Source: Actinomycetes bacterium
GTDB lineage: Bacteria; Actinomycetota; Acidimicrobiia; Acidimicrobiales; RAAP-2
Assembly: GCA_021841725.1 (NCBI GenBank)
Contig: JAKCEC010000009.1
Coordinates: 1-18,171 of the forward strand
Length of the DNA stretch: 18,171 nt
Direction of reading: 5' to 3'
In this document: positions 6,419 through 13,208 of the stretch, piece by piece
How positions within the stretch are numbered: position 1 is the first letter of the stretch
How the letters are laid out: each line of letters starts with the position of its first letter
Notes under the pieces: model-generated
The model's input: only the letters and a program-made list of their open reading frames with translations
Database searches by the model: none
What the model was told of the DNA's origin: nothing
Position numbers and translations under genes: made by a program

Positions 6419-8326
6419 GTGAGACGCCGCCTGCTCTACGGCGCGGGAGCCGTCCTCGTCCTCGGCCTCACCGCCGCGACCGTGGGAGTGCCGGCGCTGC
6501 TCGTCGTCGCGGGCGCGTGGGTGTTCGCCGCCGCCGCCCACGCGCGGGTGCCGGCGCTGTCGGGCCCGACGTCGTGGCTGGCGGGCGTGGTCGTCGAGGC
6601 GACGCTACTCATCGCCCAGAGCGGCGTGCTCGCGCTGGTGGCGCCGCACCCGCACCCGCAGTGGGTGTACGTCGGGGTGCTCGTCGGGCCGCTCGTGGTG
6701 GCCGTCGTCGTCTACGCGAGCGCCGCGCACCGCGGCGCCACCGTGCCACCGCGCCGCAGCGGCGAACCGTGGCTGGCCGTGATGGCGCTGGTGCTGATCG
6801 AAGCGATGTTCGAAGCAATCAAACTGCACGGGCACGACTTCGGCCTGACGTGGTTCATGACCGGTGACGCCCGCAATCAAGTGGTGGGCACCCGCCAGAT
6901 TCTCGGCGCGGGCGGTATCACCCTGCACGAGATGACGACCTACCCCGCCGTGACCAACGCGATCACCGCGGTCGTGGACGGCGCGGGCGGTCGCAGTGAC
7001 CTCAGCGCGGCGGCGCTGATGGTGCGCGACGTCCAGGCCATGGTCGCCACCGTGGTGCTCACGTGCGTGGGCGTGGCCCTGGCCTTCATCGCCGCCGTGG
7101 CCGAGACGGTGGAGCGCGCGCACGACGCCCGCCACCTGCCGACCTACCTGGTCATCCCCCTGGGCGCCTGCGGGTCGGTCTCGATCGGCGCCCTCTTCCT
7201 CGGCCTCGGGTCCTCCGGCGGTTTCCTCTCGGCGATGGGCGCCCTCGTCTTCGCCCTCGCGGGAATGGTGCTCGGGATGCGCCTGGTCAGCGAGTACGAC
7301 AACGTGTCGTTGGTCCTCGTCGTGGCGGCACTCGTGTTGACGGTGGGGTCCTGGACGTTCCTGGCCGTGATCCCCGGTGTGGCCACGGTGGCGGGGGTCG
7401 TCAGCGGCGTGCGGCACCTGCGCGCGCGCGCCGCGACGACGACGTCGGGGGGCGTCGGGGTCACCCGGGCCACGGTCGCCCTGGCGCTCGTCGCCCTCGC
7501 GTCGATCGGGGGCGTCATGCTCGTCAAGGGTTCGACCCTGGTGGCCCAGTTGCAATCGCCCGGGGGGATCGTGGCGGGCAACGCGCGCCTCTTCTACGGG
7601 CTCGGCGTCGTCGTGCTCGTGGCCGCGCTCGTGCCGGTGGTCGTGGCGCCGAGTCGGCGTCAGCGCGCGGTGCGCTCACTCGTCCTGATCACCTACGCCG
7701 CTCTCGCCGCGTGCGTGGCGTGGATGCACACCTACCACCCCGGGGGCGTCGCCTGGTCCTACTACGCGACCAAGATGCTCTGGTTGGCCACGTGCGCCGT
7801 CGCCTGGGTCCCCTTCGTCGTCGTCGCCGACGTCGTGGGGGGTCTGGGTCGCGGGGTGCGTCGTCAACACGCGCGCGTGGTGGCGCGCGTGGCGTTCGCG
7901 CTCGTGGGTTCGAGCGCGACGCTCTGGGGGATCAGTCACGAGACGCCGTATCCGTTCCCGTGGCACTGGGCCTTCATCGGCTCCACCTTCCCCACGCCCA
8001 TGATGGTGCAGACGGTCACCACGCTCTCGCACGCGGGTGAGCCCTTCGTCTTCTGGCAGTACTCGGTCCCCGCGGACGACAAACTCGGCGACTTCTGGTC
8101 CGCGTTGACGTGGGACTACAGCGCCTACGGGGTGGTGAAGCCCCCGCGCTCGGGGGTGTCGTTCCCCGAGTGGGCCTCGGCCGAACAGGGGAGTCTCGCC
8201 GAACTCTGCCACGTGGTGTCCGCCTATCGACTCTTCGTGGTGACCAAGAACCCCGCCCTGGTCCCCACGCTGCGCCACACGTGCCCGGGCTATCGGCCGG
8301 TGCCGGGTCAGACCCTCCAGCGTTAG
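6419..8326 (+). CDS. Large polytopic membrane protein of unknown function, GT-C-like
   Basis: This 635-residue protein has many hydrophobic segments, the first at about 7-42. A loop at about residues 146-190 reads TGDARNQ (Asp150), then TRQILGAGGITLHEM, then TYPAV (Tyr175). It resembles the outside loop of DUF6541-type and other GT-C-like proteins, where GDA, an R-x-I-L-x-x-G helix and a YP motif recur. Here Asn replaces the frequent His. The C-terminal 150 residues, after the last helix, form a soluble, presumably outside domain rich in Trp and Pro (WHWAFIGSTFPTP). The GTG at 6419 is 74 bases after the DUF2304 stop, so it is likely the third gene of that operon. I infer a lipid-linked sugar transferase. 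No named family was recognised with certainty. Confidence 0.6.
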   Translation: MRRRLLYGAGAVLVLGLTAATVGVPALLVVAGAWVFAAAAHARVPALSGPTSWLAGVVVEATLLIAQSGVLALVAPHPHPQWVYVGVLVGPLVVAVVVYASAAHRGATVPPRRSGEPWLAVMALVLIEAMFEAIKLHGHDFGLTWFMTGDARNQVVGTRQILGAGGITLHEMTTYPAVTNAITAVVDGAGGRSDLSAAALMVRDVQAMVATVVLTCVGVALAFIAAVAETVERAHDARHLPTYLVIPLGACGSVSIGALFLGLGSSGGFLSAMGALVFALAGMVLGMRLVSEYDNVSLVLVVAALVLTVGSWTFLAVIPGVATVAGVVSGVRHLRARAATTTSGGVGVTRATVALALVALASIGGVMLVKGSTLVAQLQSPGGIVAGNARLFYGLGVVVLVAALVPVVVAPSRRQRAVRSLVLITYAALAACVAWMHTYHPGGVAWSYYATKMLWLATCAVAWVPFVVVADVVGGLGRGVRRQHARVVARVAFALVGSSATLWGISHETPYPFPWHWAFIGSTFPTPMMVQTVTTLSHAGEPFVFWQYSVPADDKLGDFWSALTWDYSAYGVVKPPRSGVSFPEWASAEQGSLAELCHVVSAYRLFVVTKNPALVPTLRHTCPGYRPVPGQTLQR

Positions 8327-8349
8327 CGGACCGCGGCGGGTCGTCGTCG

Positions 8350-9219
8350 CTAGGACGCGGGGGAGTCGCTCGGGGCTCGCCGGAGCCTCGTGAGACCCTC
8401 CTGGACGAGTGAGACGAGAAGTCGTCCGTCGCGGTCGAACAAGAAGCCGCGCGCCAGACCGCGACCGGCGTGGGCGATGGGCGAATCCATGTCGTAGAGC
8501 ATCCATTCGTCGGCGCGCAGGTCGCGGTGAAACCACATGCAGTGGTCCAGGCTCGCGGCCATGAAACTGCCGTCGTCCCAGCTCACGTCGTGGGGCGCCA
8601 GGATCACGTCGTAGGGGTTCATGTCGCTGGCGTAGGTGACGACGCAGGCGTGCAGCAACGGGTCGTCACCCAGGGTACCGTCGGCGCGGATCCAGAGCCG
8701 TTGCCGGGGCTCGCGCGAGTGCTCGCTCGACCAGGGCAGTTCGCCCACGTAGCGCTGTTCGATCGGCAGCGACAACTGACTCCAGTCCTGCGCGACGCCC
8801 GCATCGGGCGCGAGGCGTTGGGGCAGGGGCAGGATGGACTCGGGGGCGGGGACGACCGGCATCGTCACCTGATGCTCGAGGCTCACCTCGTCGTCGTGGA
8901 AACTGGCCTGCATGTTGTAGATGGCGCGACCGTGCTGTATCGCCACCACGCGTCGCGTGGTGAAACTGCGGCCGTCGCGGATGCGGTCCACCTCGTAGAG
9001 GGTCGGGGCACTCGAATCGCCGGGCCGCAAGAAGTAGGAGTGCAGGGAGTGAACGCGGCCGCGTTCGACCGTGCGCCCGGCCGCCATCAGGGCTTGCGCC
9101 GCGACCTGGCCGCCGAAGGTGCGCTGGCGTTCCCCCGCGGGATGCTTGCCGCGAAAGATGTTGACTTCGATGGCTTCGAGATCGAGCAGGTCAACGAGAA
9201 AATCGAGGGCTTCGGACAT
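8350..9219 (-). CDS. tesB: Acyl-CoA thioesterase II (TesB family, double hotdog)
   Basis: This 289-residue cytosolic enzyme hydrolyses medium- to long-chain acyl-CoA to free acid and CoA. Two hotdog domains are visible. The first has RTFGGQVAAQAL at 33-44, VHSLHSYFLRPGD at 56-68 and GRSFTTRRVVAIQHG at 83-97. The second has SLDHCMWFHR at 223-232 and LVQEGL at 271-276. Asp225 and Gln273 align with two of the E. coli TesB catalytic residues. The middle residue (Thr in E. coli) lies in YDMDSPIAH, where Pro seems to take that place, as in many actinobacterial homologues. The length is normal for the family. Its promoter is back-to-back with that of the GtrA pair. A link to the glycan genes is not evident. 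Confidence 0.92.
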   Translation of the reverse strand: MSEALDFLVDLLDLEAIEVNIFRGKHPAGERQRTFGGQVAAQALMAAGRTVERGRVHSLHSYFLRPGDSSAPTLYEVDRIRDGRSFTTRRVVAIQHGRAIYNMQASFHDDEVSLEHQVTMPVVPAPESILPLPQRLAPDAGVAQDWSQLSLPIEQRYVGELPWSSEHSREPRQRLWIRADGTLGDDPLLHACVVTYASDMNPYDVILAPHDVSWDDGSFMAASLDHCMWFHRDLRADEWMLYDMDSPIAHAGRGLARGFLFDRDGRLLVSLVQEGLTRLRRAPSDSPAS

Positions 9220-9225
9220 TGGTCC

Positions 9226-9231
9226 ATTGTG
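9226..9231 (-). promoter_or_regulatory. Candidate leaderless -10 box of the tesB gene
   Basis: On the minus strand CACAAT is followed by exactly 6 bases and then the ATG at 9219. It differs from TANNNT by its first base. The spacing matches the leaderless layout seen at other genes here, and no Shine-Dalgarno sequence is present. Confidence 0.4.
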
Positions 9232-9260
9232 TCAGCCCCGGAGCGCCGCGGTGCAGGAAC

Positions 9261-9266
9261 TAAGGT
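9261..9266 (+). promoter_or_regulatory. Candidate leaderless -10 box of the first GtrA gene
   Basis: TAAGGT fits TANNNT and lies 6 bases before the GTG at 9273. Transcription would begin at or next to the start codon. The 53-base spacer to tesB leaves room for little else. Confidence 0.5.
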
Positions 9267-9272
9267 TGAGGG

Positions 9273-9794
9273 GTGCGCATTACCGTGAGTGACGTCGTCG
9301 CCTGGTCCCGAACCCACCAGGGCAAGAAGCTCATCCGCTTCACGGCGGCCTCGGCCATCACGACGGCCGTCTCGTTGAGCACCATCCTCACCGTCTACGG
9401 GTTCCACATCATCTCCGGTATTCTCTCGGCCACGCTGTTCGGCAACGTGGTGGCGATCGTGCCCTCCTACTACCTGACGCGCATGTGGGCCTGGGGTAAG
9501 CGCGGGCGCAGTCATTGGCGCAAGGAAGTCCTGCCCTACTGGATGATGTCCTTCGCCGGCATCGCCTTCTCGCTCCTTGGCGCCTCCTGGGTGAAGACCT
9601 TCGTGCACAGTCACGACCTCGACCACTCGGTCAACACGCTCCTCGTCGGAGGCATGAACCTGGTCAGCTTCGGCGTGTTCTGGGTCTTGAAGATCCTGCT
9701 GTTCAACCGCATCTTCCACACTCACCCCCTCGACGAGATCGACGAGCATTTGCGCGAAGAGGAAGAAAAGCAGGGTGCCTCGGAACTGGCGTGA
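9273..9794 (+). CDS. GtrA-family membrane protein (first of a tandem pair)
   Basis: This 173-residue protein has four hydrophobic helices of the GtrA type, proteins thought to help move polyprenyl-phosphate sugars across the cytoplasmic membrane. The family pattern is seen in KLIRFTAASAITTAVS at 19-34, ATLFGNVVAIVPSYYLTRMWAWG at 53-75 (split here at residue 70), and a C-terminal FWVLKILLFNRIFH at 136-149. An acidic tail (DEIDEHLREEEE) follows. It starts with GTG after a leaderless-type box and overlaps the next gene by 20 bases. The partner synthase could be the DPM1-like enzyme about 3 kb upstream (inference). Confidence 0.88.
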   Translation: MRITVSDVVAWSRTHQGKKLIRFTAASAITTAVSLSTILTVYGFHIISGILSATLFGNVVAIVPSYYLTRMWAWGKRGRSHWRKEVLPYWMMSFAGIAFSLLGASWVKTFVHSHDLDHSVNTLLVGGMNLVSFGVFWVLKILLFNRIFHTHPLDEIDEHLREEEEKQGASELA

Positions 9795-10302
9795 ACTGCG
9801 CGAGTGGGCGCGCAGTTACCAGGGCCAGAAACTCATCCGCTTCACCACCACCTCCCTGATCTCGACGGCGATCTCCGAGAGTCTGATCCTCGTGACCTAC
9901 GGCTTCAAGATCATCCCGGGGGAGGTCCAGGCGACGCTCTTCGCCAACGTGGTCGCCATGTTGCCGGCCTATCACCTCAATCGGCGCTGGGCCTGGGGCA
10001 AGCGCGGGCGCAGTCAGTGGCGCCGGGAGGTGGCGCCCTACGTGGCCATGTCGTCCTTGGGCGTGACCTTCTCGCTGGTGGGCGCGACGTACGCGCGCCA
10101 CGTGGTGCACTCGCACCACTGGGTCCACCTCATCAACACCGCCGTCGTGGGCGGCACCAACATCGCGGCCTTCGCCGTCTTCTGGGTGCTCAAGATGCTG
10201 TTGTTCAACCGCATCTTTCACCCGGGTCAGCGCCCCGCGCGGGCCCGGCACTCGGTGCGCGCCCAGCGAGCGCGCGAACGGATCAGTCGCGGAAGTTCGT
10301 GA
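9775..10302 (+). CDS. GtrA-family membrane protein (second of a tandem pair)
   Basis: This 175-residue protein is a paralogue of the gene before it. The two align without a gap from about residue 17 to 149, with roughly half or more of positions identical, including WAWGKRGRS, NVVA and FWVLK. It should be a four-helix GtrA protein that takes part in moving polyprenyl-phosphate sugars. The tails differ: this one ends in a basic, Arg-rich segment while its partner ends in an acidic one. The GTG at 9775 lies inside the end of the first gene and is preceded by AGAGGAAG, so it is translated from the same mRNA. Its last 20 bases overlap the convergent YajQ gene. Confidence 0.88.
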   Translation: MPRNWRELREWARSYQGQKLIRFTTTSLISTAISESLILVTYGFKIIPGEVQATLFANVVAMLPAYHLNRRWAWGKRGRSQWRREVAPYVAMSSLGVTFSLVGATYARHVVHSHHWVHLINTAVVGGTNIAAFAVFWVLKMLLFNRIFHPGQRPARARHSVRAQRARERISRGSS

Positions 10303-10771
10303 ACTGGAGGGGGACGTCGAGGTCCGCCTCCTTGAAGACGGCAATCGCCGTCTGGAGGTCGTCGCGCTGCTTACCGGTGACGCGGACCTGGTCGCCCTGG
10401 ATGGAGGAGCTGAGGTTCTTGACCCCCATCTCCTTGACCATCTTGTTGACTTTCTTGCCCACCTCCTGAGAGATACCCGCCTTGAGGGCGACCTTTTGGC
10501 GGGCGCTCCCGTGGCTGGCCACCTCCACCTTGCCCGGGTCGATCGACTTGAGCGAGACCGAGCGCTTCACCATCTTCTCCTTCAAGAGGTCGAGGAGGGC
10601 GAGCAAGCGGTCCTCGGTGGAGGCGCTGAGGGTGAGCTCCTTCTCGGCGACCTCGATGGTGGCCCCGGTGCCCTTGAAGTCGAAGCGGGTCGACGCTTCG
10701 CGGTTGGCTTGATCGACGGCGTTACGAACCTCTTGCATGTCGATTTCGGAAACGATGTCAAAACTAGGCAT
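10283..10771 (-). CDS. yajQ: YajQ-family nucleotide/cyclic di-GMP-binding protein
   Basis: This 162-residue cytosolic protein matches the YajQ (UPF0234/DUF520) family over its full length. It starts MPSFDIVSEIDMQEVRNAVD, has TRFDFKGT at 28-35 and KLIKE-equivalent helices, and ends LQFTNFRD. Family members bind nucleotides, and a Xanthomonas homologue binds cyclic di-GMP. Whether this one does cannot be read. A TAGACT box sits exactly 6 bases before the ATG, so the mRNA is probably leaderless. The gene is convergent with the second GtrA gene and overlaps it by 20 bases, with no space for a terminator. Confidence 0.95.
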   Translation of the reverse strand: MPSFDIVSEIDMQEVRNAVDQANREASTRFDFKGTGATIEVAEKELTLSASTEDRLLALLDLLKEKMVKRSVSLKSIDPGKVEVASHGSARQKVALKAGISQEVGKKVNKMVKEMGVKNLSSSIQGDQVRVTGKQRDDLQTAIAVFKEADLDVPLQFTNFRD

Positions 10772-10777
10772 GGGCGA

Positions 10778-10783
10778 AGTCTA
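10778..10783 (-). promoter_or_regulatory. Candidate leaderless -10 box of yajQ
   Basis: On the minus strand TAGACT fits TANNNT and is separated from the ATG at 10771 by 6 bases. No ribosome-binding site is present, which agrees with a leaderless transcript. Confidence 0.55.
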
Positions 10784-10793
10784 GGACCGCCCA

Positions 10794-10824
10794 TTGGAAC
10801 GCTCGCGACCCGACGCACTAGGCT
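10794..10824 (+). promoter_or_regulatory. Candidate promoter of tRNA-Tyr
   Basis: TTGGAA (10794-10799) and TAGGCT (10819-10824) are 19 bases apart, and the tRNA begins 8 bases after the -10 box. The promoter of tRNA-Thr further on has the same TTGGAA and the same 19-base spacing. Confidence 0.5.
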
Positions 10825-10831
10825 CGTGCAC

Positions 10832-10916
10832 GGGTCGGTGCCCGAGCGGCCAATGGGATCTGGCTGTAAACCAGACGGCTTTGCCTACGGGGGTTCAAAT
10901 CCCTCCCGGCCCACCA
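10832..10916 (+). tRNA. tRNA-Tyr (anticodon GTA)
   Basis: The acceptor arms GGGTCGG (10832-10838) and CCGGCCC (10906-10912) pair fully with one G-T. The anticodon stem is TCTGG/CCAGA around the loop CTGTAAA, giving anticodon GTA (10866-10868). A long variable arm (about 10876-10888) marks a class II tRNA. The T arm has the usual TTCAAAT loop. The discriminator A is followed by an encoded CCA (10914-10916). Confidence 0.97.
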
Positions 10917-10917
10917 C

Positions 10918-10944
10918 GGTCAATTCAGTCGCGCTGAATTGACC
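10918..10944 (+). terminator. Perfect inverted repeat after tRNA-Tyr
   Basis: GGTCAATTCAG (10918-10928) is exactly complementary to CTGAATTGACC (10934-10944) across the loop TCGCG. It begins 2 bases after the tRNA. An 11-bp perfect stem suits a terminator of the tRNA transcript, but no T-tract follows. Its AT-rich arms also look like a protein-binding palindrome. Confidence 0.5.
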
Positions 10945-10954
10945 ACGCCCCGTG

Positions 10955-10974
10955 GTCCCCGCGGGGACTACGGT
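10955..10974 (+). promoter_or_regulatory. GC palindrome and -10 box upstream of the MptB-like gene
   Basis: GTCCCCGCGGGGAC (10955-10968) is a perfect 14-base palindrome. It directly abuts TACGGT (10969-10974), which fits TANNNT and is 8 bases from the GTG at 10983. The palindrome occupies the spacer of a promoter, a place where a repressor would block polymerase. It could instead be a small hairpin with no role. Confidence 0.4.
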
Positions 10975-10982
10975 GGCTAGTC

Positions 10983-12614
10983 GTGAATGGCTCCTCGTCT
11001 CATACGGCGGTGCGCATCGCGCGCGGGGTGCACCGCGGCTACGAGCGCGTGGCGCACGAGCTCGAATCGGGAATCTCCCTCCTCGAGCGGCGTTACACCC
11101 CGCTCGGTCGCTTCCGACCGGGCTCCTTCGAGGGCTGGGAGTTCCTCTGGCAGCCCGCGGTCATCGGTTTCTTCGCGATGTGCCTGCTCTTCGCGGCGGG
11201 CTCGTTCCCCAATTCGCCGCTCAAGCTCGACATGGCCGGCACGTGGTTCTTCGGCGAGCCGGCGCGCGCCATCTCGACGTCGCCGACCCAGGTGACCCTG
11301 TTGTTGTCCGTGGTCCTGGGGTACGGCGGACTCCTGCTCTTGATGCGGGTGTGGTTGCGCCTCGTGGAGATCCTCCAGTTGCACCCGGGGGCGCCCCTGC
11401 GCTCGCTGTGGTGGATGTTCGCGATGTGGGCGGCGCCGATGGTGGTGGCGCCGCCGATGTTCTCGCGCGACGTCTTCAGTTACGCCGCCCAGGGTGAGAT
11501 GACGAGTTACCACTTGAGCCCCTACGTCCTGGGGCCCTTCTCGCTGGGTTCGAGCCCGTTCGTCAACCCGGTGGATCCCCTGTGGGGCAACGCCCCCGCC
11601 CCCTACGGTCCGTTCTTCTTGACCCTGGACGGCACCATCGACCGGGTCGCGCAGCACAACCAGCTCGCGACCGTGGTGGGGCTGCGCCTCCTCGAGGTCG
11701 TGGCGGTGGTGGCGCTGGGACTCGGGGTGAGCGCGCTGGCGCGTTGTCTCGGTCGCGACCCCGGCGAGGCCTTCGCCCTGAGCGCCCTCAACCCCATCGT
11801 GCTCATCACCCTGGTGGACGGGGCCCACAACGACGCGTTGATGGCGGCCCTGCTGGTGTGGGGCGTGGTCTTGGCCCTGCGCCGCCACCTGATCTGGGCG
11901 GTCGTGGTGTGTTCGTGCGCGGCGGCGGTGAAGGCCCCGGCCGCCCTCGGCCTGGTCTTCATCGCGTGGACGTGGTTGGGCTCGCGCGCCCCGGTGCGCG
12001 AGCGGCTGCGGCCCATCGCCGTCTCGATGGGCGTGACGGCGCTGGTCTTCTTCGCCTGGACGTGGCTGGCGGGCTTCGGTTGGGGCTGGCTGGCCAACCT
12101 CACCTCCAACGGCGCCGTGCGCAGTTGGGATGCGCCGATGACGGCCCTGGGACTGGCCCTGGCCGACGCCGCCCACGTGCTCGGCCTGCACTCGCTCAGC
12201 GTCACCACCACGCTGACGATCACGCGCGGGGTGGGCTTCGCCCTGGCGCTCGGGGTCACCGCGTGGCTGCTGCTGGCGGGTCAACGCCACTCCTGGGTGC
12301 GCCTCCTGGGACTCTCGATGATCGCCCTGGTGGTCCTGGGCCCGGTGGTGCAGCCGTGGTACTTCGTCTGGGGCGTCGCGCTACTGGCGGCGAGCTACGT
12401 CCGTCGACAGCACTTCTGGATCCTGTTGTTGTCGATCGTGGGTCCCTTCGCGGGCCTGCCCGGGGGCCGCGACCTGGTCACCGGTCTGGCGCAGTCCAAC
12501 CCGCTCCTGATCGCGGTGGCGATCGTGGTCCTCGGGGGGGTGCTGGTGGTGCCCATGGGACGCTGGACGCAGTGGAGCTGGGCGCACGAGCCCAGCGACG
12601 TCCTGCAGCCCTAG
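10983..12614 (+). CDS. mptB: MptB-like polyprenol-phosphomannose-dependent alpha-1,6-mannosyltransferase
   Basis: This 543-residue polytopic GT-C protein matches the MptB/MptA group. In Corynebacteriales these extend the alpha-1,6-mannan core of lipomannan using polyprenol-phosphomannose outside the membrane. The key loop FSRDVFSYAAQG (Asp163) is followed by SYHLSPYVLGP, then NPVDPLWGNAPAPYGPFF, the family's DPY...W...PSPYGP layout. About a dozen hydrophobic helices follow. Asp163 is in the place of the GT-C catalytic Asp. A 20-residue basic stretch precedes the first helix. The GTG start at 10983 is supported by a TANNNT box 8 bases upstream. The last codon overlaps the convergent acetyltransferase stop. 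Substrate is inferred from family, and lipomannan itself is not shown by this window. Confidence 0.75.
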   Translation: MNGSSSHTAVRIARGVHRGYERVAHELESGISLLERRYTPLGRFRPGSFEGWEFLWQPAVIGFFAMCLLFAAGSFPNSPLKLDMAGTWFFGEPARAISTSPTQVTLLLSVVLGYGGLLLLMRVWLRLVEILQLHPGAPLRSLWWMFAMWAAPMVVAPPMFSRDVFSYAAQGEMTSYHLSPYVLGPFSLGSSPFVNPVDPLWGNAPAPYGPFFLTLDGTIDRVAQHNQLATVVGLRLLEVVAVVALGLGVSALARCLGRDPGEAFALSALNPIVLITLVDGAHNDALMAALLVWGVVLALRRHLIWAVVVCSCAAAVKAPAALGLVFIAWTWLGSRAPVRERLRPIAVSMGVTALVFFAWTWLAGFGWGWLANLTSNGAVRSWDAPMTALGLALADAAHVLGLHSLSVTTTLTITRGVGFALALGVTAWLLLAGQRHSWVRLLGLSMIALVVLGPVVQPWYFVWGVALLAASYVRRQHFWILLLSIVGPFAGLPGGRDLVTGLAQSNPLLIAVAIVVLGGVLVVPMGRWTQWSWAHEPSDVLQP

Positions 12615-13144
12615 TCGCGCCCGTCGGGCACGACGAACTGGTACTCGACCACGTCGAGCCAGCGGTTGTGCTTGCGCCCCACCTCGATCTCGGTCCCCAC
12701 CAGGGTGAAGCCGACCTTCTCGTGCAGACGGATGCTGCCCCCGTTCTCGCCGACGATGCGCGCGATGATCGCGTGATACCCCGAGATCTTGGCGGTGGCG
12801 ATGAGCTCTCGCATGAGCACTTCGCCGACGCCGCGCCCGCGCGCGCCGCGGTGCACGTAAACGGAGTTCTCGACCGTCGAGGCGTAGGCCGGGCGGGAAC
12901 GAAAGGGTGAGACGACCGCGAAACCCAGGATTTTCTCGCCGCGCGCCCCCGGTTCGCCCACGTCGTCATCCTCGTTGGTCGCCACGAAGCAGGGGTGCGA
13001 CGAGCGGTGCGCGCCGATCCACTCCTCCTGTTCGGCGAGTGAGCGCGGGACCAGGTCGAAGGTGTTGGTCGTCTCGAGGACTTCGGGGTTGTAGATGGCC
13101 AACAGCGCCGGCGCGTCCGCGATTTCGACCAGTCGAGTCCTCAT
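12611..13144 (-). CDS. GNAT-family N-acetyltransferase (phosphinothricin acetyltransferase-like)
   Basis: This 177-residue cytosolic enzyme should transfer acetyl from acetyl-CoA to a small amine. Features in order are LLAIYNPEVLETTNTFD at 14-30 and ASTVENSVYVHRGARGRGVGEVLM, the pyrophosphate-binding loop, at 88-111 (RGARGRGVG at 99-107). Glu92 is in the place of the catalytic Glu of the PAT/Bar family, and HEKVGFTLVGTEIEVGRK follows at 141-158. An acidic insert of about 14 residues at 58-71 (DDDVGEPGARGEK) is unusual. Homologues acetylate phosphinothricin, methionine sulfone or other amino compounds; the substrate here is unknown. A TACCCT box 8 bases before the ATG suggests a near-leaderless mRNA. 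Its TAG overlaps the TAG of the opposite gene. Confidence 0.88.
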   Translation of the reverse strand: MRTRLVEIADAPALLAIYNPEVLETTNTFDLVPRSLAEQEEWIGAHRSSHPCFVATNEDDDVGEPGARGEKILGFAVVSPFRSRPAYASTVENSVYVHRGARGRGVGEVLMRELIATAKISGYHAIIARIVGENGGSIRLHEKVGFTLVGTEIEVGRKHNRWLDVVEYQFVVPDGRD

Positions 13145-13152
13145 CGCCTAAA

Positions 13153-13158
13153 AGGGTA
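13153..13158 (-). promoter_or_regulatory. Candidate -10 box of the acetyltransferase gene
   Basis: On the minus strand TACCCT fits TANNNT, 8 bases before the ATG at 13144. No Shine-Dalgarno sequence is seen. Confidence 0.4.
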
Positions 13159-13169
13159 GCCCGTGAGGG

Positions 13170-13200
13170 TTGGAAAGGAGTACCCGCGGCAGAGTACAAT
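13170..13200 (+). promoter_or_regulatory. Promoter of tRNA-Thr, tRNA-Met and rpmG
   Basis: TTGGAA (13170-13175) and TACAAT (13195-13200) are separated by 19 bases. TACAAT is close to the sigma-70 consensus. Transcription should start near 13207, and the three downstream genes follow without an obvious terminator. Confidence 0.65.
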
Positions 13201-13208
13201 GACCAACC

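Noticed and set aside
10977..12290. Minus-strand open frame (437 codons) opposite the MptB-like gene
   Set aside because: It is a Gln/Arg/His-rich shadow lacking hydrophobic core segments. The plus-strand frame has the GT-C motif and membrane helices.
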